This document shows, piece by piece, positions 1 through 5,461 of a DNA stretch of 6,234 bases. Under the pieces are notes generated by a model, which saw only the letters and a program-made list of their open reading frames with translations, searched no databases and was not told where the DNA came from. The position numbers and the translations under genes were made by a program. The DNA comes from Thalassospiraceae bacterium. Lineage in GTDB: Bacteria > Pseudomonadota > Alphaproteobacteria > Rhodospirillales > Magnetovibrionaceae. Numbering within the stretch: position 1 is the stretch's first letter; every line of letters starts with the position of its first letter. The DNA lies in the NCBI GenBank assembly GCA_030638205.1, contig DAOWFB010000168.1, positions 1 to 6,234 of the forward strand, given 5' to 3'.

Positions 1-290
1 GTAAATGCCCCATATCGTTAATTTCCGTATCTCAAGATGTTGAAAGTGAACAGGAAGCAAAAGGCTATGTTGAAGAGGCGCGGGTAGAATTAAAGGGAAT
101 GGGAATTGATGTGGTCGACGCCATAACCAAGGTCGGCAACCCGGTAGATGAAATAATCGAGGCTGGCCCAGATTATTCTTTAATCGTTTTGGCAGATTCT
201 GGAAAATCTGGTTTAGAAAGATTTTTCATGGGATCGGTTGCGTTTAAGGTTATGGAAAACGCACACAATTCGGTAATGATCGTGCGTTAA
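1..290 (+). CDS. Universal stress protein (UspA family), 5'-truncated
   Basis: This is the C-terminal 95 residues of a UspA-fold protein. The reading frame is open from the window edge (first full codon at position 3) to TAA at 288-290, so the start lies upstream. Visible parts are a beta strand (ISLISV), a long charged helix, the strand GIDVVDAITK, and the helix containing NPVDEIIEAG. The C-terminal core is LIVLADSGKSGLERFFMGS followed by AFKVMENAHNSVMIVR. This last part matches the nucleotide-binding signature G-2X-G-9X-G(S/T) of ATP-binding Usps, except that the first glycine is alanine (A-DS-G-KSGLERFFM-GS). A typical single-domain Usp has about 140-150 residues, so some 40-50 are probably missing. 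The ATG at 99 is internal to the conserved fold and is not the start. Usps are cytoplasmic and are linked to stress survival; the specific role is unknown. It converges on the gene at 351-872. Confidence 0.88.
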   Translation, partial: KCPISLISVSQDVESEQEAKGYVEEARVELKGMGIDVVDAITKVGNPVDEIIEAGPDYSLIVLADSGKSGLERFFMGSVAFKVMENAHNSVMIVR

Positions 291-307
291 TGCACACCCT
301 TTACCTA

Positions 308-339
308 GCGTACAAGTGTACGCCGTAGCTACTGCTACG
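308..339. terminator. Two adjacent perfect hairpins between convergent genes; possible bidirectional transcription end
   Basis: The 60-base gap between the two convergent stress-protein genes holds GCGTAC-AAGT-GTACGC (308-323), followed with no gap by CGTAGC-TACT-GCTACG (324-339). Each is a perfect 6-bp stem with a 4-base loop. The segment GCGTA (308-312) can also pair with TACGC at 336-340, so an alternative fold exists. The location suits a transcription end for both sides. There is no clear T-run after the stems on either strand, so this is not a textbook intrinsic terminator. It could instead be an RNA 3'-end stabiliser or a small palindromic repeat element. The structure is seen directly; the function is inferred. 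Confidence 0.4.
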
Positions 340-350
340 CACTTTAATCA

Positions 351-872
351 TTAAGTAATGGAATCTATTTCTTCGTTGCTCAAATTTCCGGGAACAACGG
401 TAATGGGAACACGCAACTTACCTGCGGCTTTTTCCATGAAATAGCTAATCAATGGGCCGGGGCCATCGTCGCCCGCAGCTGCACCAAGAACCAGAAGAGA
501 TATGCTTTTTTCTTCATCAATAAGGTCTATTAGTTCTTCGGCCATGTTTCCTTCGCGGATATAGATAGTAGGGGTTAAGCCAGAGCAATCTTGCACACCC
601 TTTGAAACACCAAGCATAAGATCTTCTGCTTCTTGTCGGGCTTCTTCGCGCATAAGGTCGCCAACCGAAACCCAATGGGAAAATTCAGCGGGTTGAATAA
701 TGTAAACCAGCGCAACATTGCCACCAACGCGTTCGGCCCGGCGACAGGAAAAGCGAACCGCACGGCTGAGCTCTTCGCTATCATCAACAACACAAAGAAA
801 GGTAAATTCCTTTTTTTTGTTACCATCACTGGTTGGCATGCAGCTTATATTTGGTGCGTTACTATCGGACAT
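351..872 (-). CDS. Universal stress protein (UspA family), divergent nucleotide-binding loop
   Basis: This is a 173-residue cytoplasmic Usp-fold protein. A polar N-terminal tail of about 22 residues precedes the first strand and its acidic loop, FLCVVDDSEE (25-34). A helix rich in Arg follows (RAVRFSCRRAERVGG), then the strand NVALVYIIQP, a segment with SHWVSVGDLMREEARQEAEDL, and a C-terminal core with LLVLGAAAGDDGPGPL (126-141) and VPITVVPG. The usual ATP loop G-2X-G-9X-G(S/T) is not present; a Gly/Pro/Asp-rich loop replaces it, so nucleotide binding is uncertain. The start ATG at 872 has a good ribosome site, AGGAAAGG (883-890, reading on the minus strand), lying in the end of the preceding gene. 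Only 6 bases separate it from the TIGR02186 stop, so it is very likely the last gene of the arsR-led operon. The family assignment is firm; its exact role is unknown. Confidence 0.88.
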   Translation of the reverse strand: MSDSNAPNISCMPTSDGNKKKEFTFLCVVDDSEELSRAVRFSCRRAERVGGNVALVYIIQPAEFSHWVSVGDLMREEARQEAEDLMLGVSKGVQDCSGLTPTIYIREGNMAEELIDLIDEEKSISLLVLGAAAGDDGPGPLISYFMEKAAGKLRVPITVVPGNLSNEEIDSIT

Positions 873-878
873 TTTAAA

Positions 879-1643
879 TCAACCTTTCCTGAATGCTGCG
901 TTGGCCGTCCATCCTGACACTACGGCAATAATAACGGCAAGAATACCGTATAAAAGAGCATAATCATGGGCAAAATTATAAATACCGGCCTCAATCCCCA
1001 CCTTGTGAACCACAATATTGGTAGCCTTGGTATTTATTATATTGCCATCTTTTACCAGATGGGTAGTTACGGTGTAATCACCGACGGAAACATTTGACGG
1101 AAACCAAAGGTTGGTGCGAAATAATTGCTTACCGACCTTGATAATTTTCGATACATCGCTGCCATAAAGATCAACGTTTGTCATATTTCGTATCAGGCCA
1201 TCGGAAAATAACTTTATCTCATCTTTTGAAACTGTTGAGTTTTCAATTTCTAGATTTAAATTTTCCACACCAATTTCATAACGCTTAAGTATTTTAGCCG
1301 ATAATATTTTACTAGGTGGCAAGGTGGATGCGGTAGAATAAAACGTTGGAACGTCTTTGAAAATTATTTCATCACTATTTACCCAAACGCCGGCAACGCG
1401 CTCTTTGCGCCTTACGGGGGTGTCTAATCCGGGGCCACGAACAACAATAATTACGTCTGTTCCCGGGTTATGGATGCCGAAAAGCAAAAGCTCGGCCCCA
1501 TCAAATGACGCGGTAAGCTCGACCTCGGGCTTTGATAGGTCAATATCGATGTATCCAGGCTCGGCAGCCTTGGGTGAAGGGGCTAAAAACATTGCGCCCA
1601 TGGTGAGCGCTATAATGGCTGATATGTATTTTTGCATTTTCAT
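879..1643 (-). CDS. TIGR02186 / Alph_Pro_TM family membrane-anchored periplasmic protein
   Basis: This 254-residue protein matches, from memory, the uncharacterised alphaproteobacterial family TIGR02186 (Pfam Alph_Pro_TM). It has an N-terminal signal peptide (about 1-27, ending SPKAA), a periplasmic domain of about 195 residues, and one C-terminal transmembrane helix (about 229-250, LLYGILAVIIAVVSGW) followed by a short Arg/Lys cytoplasmic tail. Family-like stretches are ELTASFDGAELLLFG, VIIVVRGPG, GVWVNSDEIIFKDVPTFY, and NLWFPSNVSVGDYTV near the end of the outer domain. The start ATG at 1643 was chosen because it shares one base with the exporter stop (TGATG), which suggests translational coupling. 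A longer frame reaches back to 1718, but its extra 25 residues overlap the exporter and precede the signal peptide. Its function is not known. Tight linkage to a TSUP exporter suggests it is a partner or accessory of that transporter. No cysteines occur in the mature domain. Confidence 0.85.
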   Translation of the reverse strand: MKMQKYISAIIALTMGAMFLAPSPKAAEPGYIDIDLSKPEVELTASFDGAELLLFGIHNPGTDVIIVVRGPGLDTPVRRKERVAGVWVNSDEIIFKDVPTFYSTASTLPPSKILSAKILKRYEIGVENLNLEIENSTVSKDEIKLFSDGLIRNMTNVDLYGSDVSKIIKVGKQLFRTNLWFPSNVSVGDYTVTTHLVKDGNIINTKATNIVVHKVGIEAGIYNFAHDYALLYGILAVIIAVVSGWTANAAFRKG

Positions 1644-2557
1644 CAATGCCCACCCGCCTGACCAATGGTATAGATGTCGTTGGGTTCCAAGGTTAGGTCC
1701 AGTGCAATTTTTACACAAACACCAAGAACCATTAGCGCCAATAGAATGCGAAGCTGTTCGCCACCCAACTTGGCTCCGGCGCGCGCACCGAACTGTGCGC
1801 CAATTACCGCCCCGATAAGAAGCAATATGGCCAAAACTACGTCAACTGCAAAGTTATTTACCGACTGCAATATAGTTACGTTTGCGGTAACAAAAATAAT
1901 TTGGAATAACGATGTGCCAACCACAACCGATGTGGGCATCCCCAGCAAGTAAATCATGGCCGGAACCATAACAAACCCACCACCAACACCCATAATCGCA
2001 GAAAGAATGCCAACCAACATGCCAATAGCAATTGGCAGAAGGGCACTAATATAAACTTTTGAATGCTTAAAACGCACTTTAAAAGGAAGGCCGTGTATCC
2101 AATAATGCTGGCGACGTTTTGGCGGAACCTTGTTTTTGGAACGCAATAATGCACGCAGGCTTTCGCCAAACATTAGCGAGCCAATTATGCCAAGGAAAAT
2201 CACGTATGAAAGCTTAATAACAAGGTCGATTTGGCCAAGTTCGCGCAAAAGTGTAAATAACCAAACCCCAAGCGTTGATCCAACAACACCGCCAACCAAT
2301 AGAGCGGCACCCATTTTAAAATCTACGTTGCCACGTTTCCAGTGTGCCAAAACACCAGAAACCGAAGAAGCAACAATCTGGTTGGCCTCAGTCGCAACCG
2401 CAACTGCCGGTGGTATGCCAATAAAAATAAGAAGCGGTGTCATTAAAAATCCACCGCCGACACCAAACAGTCCGGATAGAAAGCCTACGCCACCACCCAT
2501 GCCAAGAATAAGGAATATGTTTACCGACACCTCGGCAATAGGGAGATATATTTGCAT
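1643..2557 (-). CDS. TSUP family (TauE/SafE) sulfite/sulfur-anion exporter
   Basis: This 304-residue polytopic inner-membrane protein has the internal duplication typical of TSUP permeases. Repeat 1 contains FLSGLFGVGGGFLMTP (27-41) with IGIPPAVAVATEANQ. Repeat 2 contains GILSAIMGVGGGFVMVP (183-199) with LLGMPTSVVVGTSLFQ. The two halves, each with about four hydrophobic helices, are joined by a basic cytoplasmic loop (about 139-168, rich in Arg, Lys and His). Known TSUP members export sulfite, sulfoacetate, taurine-derived sulfur or thiosulfate-type anions, or take such compounds up. The substrate here cannot be read from sequence, but the neighbouring sulfur-redox genes favour a sulfur anion. 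The start ATG at 2557 has only a weak ribosome site (AAGG about 11 bases upstream). The stop overlaps the TIGR02186 start by one base. It lies 71 bases after the ArsR gene and is probably cotranscribed with it. Confidence 0.93.
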   Translation of the reverse strand: MQIYLPIAEVSVNIFLILGMGGGVGFLSGLFGVGGGFLMTPLLIFIGIPPAVAVATEANQIVASSVSGVLAHWKRGNVDFKMGAALLVGGVVGSTLGVWLFTLLRELGQIDLVIKLSYVIFLGIIGSLMFGESLRALLRSKNKVPPKRRQHYWIHGLPFKVRFKHSKVYISALLPIAIGMLVGILSAIMGVGGGFVMVPAMIYLLGMPTSVVVGTSLFQIIFVTANVTILQSVNNFAVDVVLAILLLIGAVIGAQFGARAGAKLGGEQLRILLALMVLGVCVKIALDLTLEPNDIYTIGQAGGH

Positions 2558-2581
2558 TTATTATTGGCCTTGGCCGGAATG

Positions 2582-2596
2582 TTGCCGCATAGGCAA
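2582..2596 (-). other. Small hairpin in the 71-base arsR-exporter gap
   Basis: The gap 2558-2628 holds a perfect 5-bp stem, TTGCC-N5-GGCAA (2582-2596), and a GGCC-TT-GGCC palindrome (2566-2575) just upstream of the exporter start. In the mRNA these could shape processing or translation of the exporter relative to the repressor. No T-run follows, so a full terminator is unlikely. Stems this short can arise by chance. Confidence 0.25.
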
Positions 2597-2628
2597 GATT
2601 GAATGTAATTAGAAATTTGAAATAAATA

Positions 2629-2955
2629 TCAAGCGCAATCTTCATCGCCTTGATTGTATATACTATATAAAACTTCAATTATTGCTTTGGGCTCTTCACC
2701 AGCAAGAGAATAATATATATTTTGCGATTGTCTTCTGGTTTGAACTAATCCGTGGTCACGTAAAACCGCTAAATGTTGCGATAGCGCCGATTGGCTTAGT
2801 TGGGTGGCACTATCTAATTCGCCGGCGGTTTTTTCACCGCGCAACAGTTGGCACAAAATCATCAATCTGGTCTGGTTGCTCATGGCCTTGAGAAGGCCGC
2901 TGGCAACGCTTGTCGATTTTTCCAGATCTTCGATATTTACAGATATTTCTGCCAT
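2629..2955 (-). CDS. ArsR/SmtB-family repressor, BigR/SqrR-like, probable sulfur-stress sensor
   Basis: This is a 108-residue winged-helix DNA-binding regulator. The region LLKAMSNQTRLMILCQLL (21-38) is the usual alpha-1/alpha-2 segment. TAGELDSATQLSQSALSQHLAVLRDHGLV (43-71) is the helix-turn-helix, and TRRQSQNIYYSL (73-84) is the wing. The CxC metal motif (ELCVCDL) of arsenic/cadmium sensors is absent. Instead a single Cys35 sits in RLMILC, as in the persulfide-responsive repressors BigR, SqrR and YgaV. The partner cysteine of those proteins lies 66 residues on (SqrR 41/107, BigR 42/108). Here that position is Asn101, and the only other cysteine is Cys107 in the tail DEDCA. The start ATG at 2955 has GGGAAG 4 bases upstream (2960-2965). 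A TTG eight codons earlier (2979) lies inside a palindrome and is less likely. It is probably the first gene of the operon and autoregulated. Sox-cluster SoxR is a close alternative name. Confidence 0.88.
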   Translation of the reverse strand: MAEISVNIEDLEKSTSVASGLLKAMSNQTRLMILCQLLRGEKTAGELDSATQLSQSALSQHLAVLRDHGLVQTRRQSQNIYYSLAGEEPKAIIEVLYSIYNQGDEDCA

Positions 2956-2967
2956 GTTTCTTCCCAG

Positions 2968-2987
2968 GGTGATTTTCAAGAATCACC
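2968..2987. promoter_or_regulatory. Perfect 7-bp inverted repeat in the arsR leader
   Basis: GGTGATT-TTCAAG-AATCACC is a 20-base perfect inverted repeat with a 6-base spacer, ending 2 bases before the arsR ribosome site (2960-2965). It could be a second repressor site on DNA or an RNA hairpin next to the ribosome site that limits arsR translation. No T-run follows on the minus strand, so a terminator is unlikely. The arm length makes chance less likely than for the other small stems here. Confidence 0.5.
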
Positions 2988-3012
2988 ATAAATAAGTAGG
3001 GGTTTTTAAGAG

Positions 3013-3030
3013 TATTAGATATACCTAATA
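3013..3030. promoter_or_regulatory. Probable ArsR operator, TATTAG-N6-CTAATA
   Basis: This perfect 18-base palindrome (6-bp arms, spacer ATATAC) lies directly after the stop of the MFS/spermidine-synthase-like gene and 58 bases upstream of the arsR start codon. It falls over the predicted -10 and the end of the spacer of the arsR promoter, as expected for steric repression by an ArsR dimer. AT-rich interrupted palindromes of this size are typical ArsR-family targets. Binding is inferred, not shown. Confidence 0.55.
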
Positions 3031-3044
3031 TTATTTGAGGTCAA
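3014..3044 (-). promoter_or_regulatory. Predicted sigma70-type promoter of the arsR operon
   Basis: On the minus strand, TTGACC (3044 to 3039; five of six consensus bases) is followed by TCTAAT (3019 to 3014; five of six) at a long 19-base spacing. TATCTA (3021 to 3016) at 17 bases is a weaker alternative -10. The -35 lies inside the last codons of the upstream gene. Transcription would begin near 3007, giving a leader of about 50 bases that contains the 2968-2987 inverted repeat. Confidence 0.45.
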
Positions 3045-4566
3045 GTATGGGCAGGGATATGTCGGCCATAAGCCTGTTAACCGGGGCAAAATCATCGGTC
3101 AAGATGCTTAAACTCTGATCATTCAGGCGTTTTTCAAGGTTTGCCGGGGGCCATTTCGCCCAAACCCTTTTTTCACCTCGGACATTTGTTAAGTGCTTCT
3201 GTCTAAGGCCATTATTCCCAGACACAAGCACATAATTAATCCTACCCATAGCCCCAATTAGGGTTTCGTCGACCCAAACCTCAACAACAGGAAAGCTTTC
3301 TTTTAGGGTTTTGGCCAGACTAAGCATAAATTTGGGGTTTGAGCCGCGATCAACCACGTTTATGGCATAAAAACCATTTGGTTTTAGCCTTCTGGCTATT
3401 TCATCGTGAAATTCAAGGCTTACCAAATGAGGTGGTATTGAAACACCCAGAAAGGCATCACCAAAAACAACATCATAAATTGGCCGGGGAGGGGATTTCT
3501 GTAGTGCCAATCTGCCATCTTGGTGGATTATATTAATGCCCGGTGCGCTAGCGTTAAACCAAAGCAAGTTTTTTGCGGCCATGGTCACGGCGGGATCAAT
3601 TTCTGCCACGATAATTTTGGTATTTTTATAATCGTTCGCCCATGCGCGCGGCAGGGTAAAGCCACCACCACCAATAAAAAAAGCATCGGGTGATTTGTTT
3701 CCAAAACGAGCCTTGGTGTATTCGTCAACAAAATGGACGCTGGGACTTAAAAGCAATCCGGGATCGTTTTTTACATTAATTGAATTAACCAAATGATCCA
3801 GCGTCATAATACGGCTGGTTCCGATATCGGCACTTTCATGGCTATTAATGCGAATGCAAAAATAATCGCTTTCAATATCACAAGGGCTATGGAATGCGCC
3901 AATGCCATCCCCCACAGTCGCCAGAAGCACCCCGCCGCTGCCAACTACCGCCACCATAAGAAAACGAAATTGATCGGCAATAGCAAAAAGCAAAGACATT
4001 ATTGCATAAATTGCTGCAACCATAATTATGGTTCCACTGGATCCAATCCATGAAATAAAAAAATACCCCGCTGATAATGTTCCGGCAATGGAACCAAGCG
4101 TTCCCAATGCATACATTCTTCCAATTATTCGACCACCGTGATGATTGCTTTCATCTATGGTAATTTTTGTCAAAATAGGAGATACGATGCCCACAAAAAA
4201 ACTAGGTAAAAAGAAAAGCGCGGTGGCAAGCATCACGATAATCGGCACTAACCCCATGGAGCTTTGCACAAGGTGCCCGGACACGGTTTTGATTAGCACC
4301 AATGAAGCAAGCGTAGAAATAGCCCCAAAGCCCAAAGCCCAGGCAACGCGTCGAGATCCAATTTTCGCATTTACGTGCGGTGCCGCTAAAACGCCACCAA
4401 CCCAATGCCCAATCGAAAGCCCGGCCAGCACCACAGCAATGATTGCGGTCCATGTGTAAAGTGACATTCCCACATAGGGCGCCAACATTCTTCCGGCGAC
4501 AATTTCCACAATTAACCCGCAAGCAGAAGTGATAAAAAGGGCCAAACCAAATAAAAACTGACGCAT
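3031..4566 (-). CDS. Fused MFS/spermidine synthase-like membrane protein
   Basis: This 511-residue protein has an N-terminal membrane half and a C-terminal spermidine-synthase-like domain. About seven hydrophobic helices occupy residues 3-225, with family-like segments VEIVAGRMLAPYVG, TWTAIIAVVLAGLSIGHWVGG, LPSFFVGIVSPILTK, and GRMYALGTLGSIAGTLSAGYF. The domain includes ESDYFCIRI (232-240), the SAM-type loop FFIGGGGFTLPRAW (296-309), the acidic ribose-binding strand AEIDP (321-325), DGR (350-352), YDVVFGDAF (364-372), and TDDFAPVNRLM near the end (490-500). True SpeE proteins have GGGDGG and a D-S-x-D-P catalytic segment, which are not seen here, so aminopropyl transfer is uncertain. Start ATG 4566 is chosen because MRQFLFGL begins the first helix and a promoter lies just upstream. 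A frame extending to 4674 would translate that promoter. It is divergent from soxW. Confidence 0.86.
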   Translation of the reverse strand: MRQFLFGLALFITSACGLIVEIVAGRMLAPYVGMSLYTWTAIIAVVLAGLSIGHWVGGVLAAPHVNAKIGSRRVAWALGFGAISTLASLVLIKTVSGHLVQSSMGLVPIIVMLATALFFLPSFFVGIVSPILTKITIDESNHHGGRIIGRMYALGTLGSIAGTLSAGYFFISWIGSSGTIIMVAAIYAIMSLLFAIADQFRFLMVAVVGSGGVLLATVGDGIGAFHSPCDIESDYFCIRINSHESADIGTSRIMTLDHLVNSINVKNDPGLLLSPSVHFVDEYTKARFGNKSPDAFFIGGGGFTLPRAWANDYKNTKIIVAEIDPAVTMAAKNLLWFNASAPGINIIHQDGRLALQKSPPRPIYDVVFGDAFLGVSIPPHLVSLEFHDEIARRLKPNGFYAINVVDRGSNPKFMLSLAKTLKESFPVVEVWVDETLIGAMGRINYVLVSGNNGLRQKHLTNVRGEKRVWAKWPPANLEKRLNDQSLSILTDDFAPVNRLMADISLPILDLK

Positions 4567-4595
4567 AAGTAGTATTCCAAATTTAGCGTTAAAAC

Positions 4596-4623
4596 ATTGT
4601 AAATAGACAAAAAAATCAATCAA
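4596..4623 (-). promoter_or_regulatory. Predicted promoter of the MFS/spermidine-synthase-like gene
   Basis: On the minus strand, TTGATT (4623 to 4618) is followed after 16 bases by TACAAT (4601 to 4596), matching the sigma70 consensus at four of six and five of six positions. Transcription would start near 4589, about 22 bases before the chosen ATG at 4566. This supports that start over the one at 4674. Confidence 0.45.
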
Positions 4624-4649
4624 ACGGTGCGCTTGGGGGGCGAATAAGC

Positions 4650-4655
4650 TATAAT
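4650..4655 (+). promoter_or_regulatory. Perfect -10 box (TATAAT) ahead of the small ORF and soxW
   Basis: An exact TATAAT lies 41 bases before the small ORF start at 4696. No good -35 stands at the normal distance (positions 4627-4632 read GTGCGC), so an activator or another sigma factor may be needed, or this is not the true promoter. A start near 4662 would place the small ORF and soxW on one transcript. Confidence 0.4.
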
Positions 4656-4695
4656 AACCTAACCTTGAAAACATACTTTTGAAAGAAGCAAAAGA

Positions 4696-4779
4696 ATGCT
4701 CAAACGTGCCAGATTAATCGTTCTTGCGGCACCATTTCTGGCGGCTGGGATGGTCGGTTATTTGGCCCTGAGTAATTAA
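4696..4779 (+). CDS. Possible 27-residue single-pass membrane protein
   Basis: This short frame, starting ATG at 4696 and ending TAA at 4777-4779, reads MLKRARLIVLAAP then FLAAGMVGYLALSN. It has a basic N-terminus (K3, R4, R6) followed by an almost unbroken hydrophobic stretch of about 19 residues. That is the layout of a small inner-membrane protein with its N-terminus inside, or of a signal-like peptide. A purine-rich stretch (AGAAG at 4684-4688) could serve as the ribosome site. It lies between the predicted promoter and soxW, with 21 bases to the soxW start, so it would be on the same transcript. I do not recognise a family. It could be a real small protein, a leader peptide, or chance; the ordered charge/hydrophobic pattern favours a real gene. 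Confidence 0.45.
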   Translation: MLKRARLIVLAAPFLAAGMVGYLALSN

Positions 4780-4789
4780 AAAAATAAAC

Positions 4790-4793
4790 GGAG
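4790..4793 (+). promoter_or_regulatory. Ribosome binding site of soxW
   Basis: GGAG stands 7 bases before the ATG at 4801, which supports that start. An ATG at 4794 in another frame stops after six codons and is not used. Confidence 0.65.
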
Positions 4794-4800
4794 ATGATTT

Positions 4801-5454
4801 ATGTTTATCATTAGATTTATTGTTGCCGTAATTGTTATATCCATATCCACCAGCGCACTAGCCGATAATCATTTGCTGCCAATGCCCACTACCGGCGAGG
4901 ATGGCATGCACGAACAAAGCTGGTTTCACGATGGATTTCTCGACCTTGGTGAAGACCTTGTTGAGGCCGCAAAAAACGGCAAGCGTCTTGTAATAATTTG
5001 GGAACAGCGCGGTTGTCCATACTGCAAGCGAATGCACGAAGTAAACCTTCGCATTCCGCGCATTGTTAATTCCATCAAGAATAACTTTATGGTCATTCAG
5101 CTAAACCTGTGGGGTGATCGCGAAGTAACCGATTTTGACGGCGAGGTGCTAAAAGAAAAAGATTTAGCCAACAAGTGGGGGGTTCTGTTTACCCCGACAT
5201 CTATTTTTTATCCTGAAAGCATGGAAAAGATTGGCACTAAATCAGGAAGAGATGCCGAAGTATTGCGCATTCCAGGTTATTTCAAACCGTTTCATTTTTA
5301 TTTCTTGTTTAAATACGCACGCACAAATGGGTATGAGAGCGAACCAAACTTTCAACGTTGGCTCGGCGGTATTGGTGGGGAGCTGGATAAAATGGGCATA
5401 GAGTACGATCTTTACGCAGACGAATTGCCCAAGGATCTTCCGCCAAAAATGTGA
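4801..5454 (+). CDS. soxW: SoxW-like periplasmic thioredoxin
   Basis: This 217-residue thioredoxin-fold protein has an N-terminal signal peptide (1-21, ending STSALA before Asp22). The active site is IIWEQRGCPYCKRMHEVNL, with Cys72 and Cys75 in a CPYC motif, and the cis-proline is Pro132 in VLFTPTSIFY. The family conserves the CxxC, the DLANKWGV helix and the threonine-proline. The length and the C-terminal helical extension (HFYFLFKYARTNGYE onward) fit SoxW and related secreted thioredoxins. In Sox systems SoxW is a periplasmic dithiol protein reduced by the membrane carrier SoxV/CcdA, and such a carrier is encoded next door at 5462-6205 on the other strand, 7 bases away. A general periplasmic thioredoxin not tied to sulfur oxidation remains possible, since no soxXYZAB genes are in view. 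Confidence 0.82.
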   Translation: MFIIRFIVAVIVISISTSALADNHLLPMPTTGEDGMHEQSWFHDGFLDLGEDLVEAAKNGKRLVIIWEQRGCPYCKRMHEVNLRIPRIVNSIKNNFMVIQLNLWGDREVTDFDGEVLKEKDLANKWGVLFTPTSIFYPESMEKIGTKSGRDAEVLRIPGYFKPFHFYFLFKYARTNGYESEPNFQRWLGGIGGELDKMGIEYDLYADELPKDLPPKM

Positions 5455-5461
5455 TTATTAT

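Noticed and set aside
1644..1718. Longer TIGR02186 protein starting at 1718
   Set aside because: The extra residues are antiparallel to nothing conserved, overlap the end of the exporter gene, and would bury the signal peptide; the TGATG junction gives a clean start at 1643.
2130..2612. Open frame of 160 codons on the + strand opposite the exporter
   Set aside because: It is the shadow of the TSUP gene; the product is Pro/Arg/Thr-rich, with no recognisable domain and no sensible context.
2956..2979. TTG start at 2979 for the ArsR gene
   Set aside because: It lies inside the 2968-2987 palindrome, and the ATG at 2955 has GGGAAG at a workable distance.
4647..4664. Second ArsR site at the soxW promoter, sharing ACCTAA with the 3013-3030 palindrome
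   Set aside because: Only about half of the 18 positions match and there is no symmetry; a shared 6-mer is expected by chance in AT-rich DNA.
4567..4674. N-terminal extension of the spermidine-synthase-like gene by 36 residues (start at 4674)
   Set aside because: It would translate the AT-rich promoter region containing TTGATT-16-TACAAT, has no clear ribosome site, and lies before the natural first helix beginning MRQFLFGL.
5455..5461. Terminator between convergent soxW and ccdA
   Set aside because: The gap is 7 AT-only bases with no room for a stem, and I saw no clear hairpin at the coding ends.
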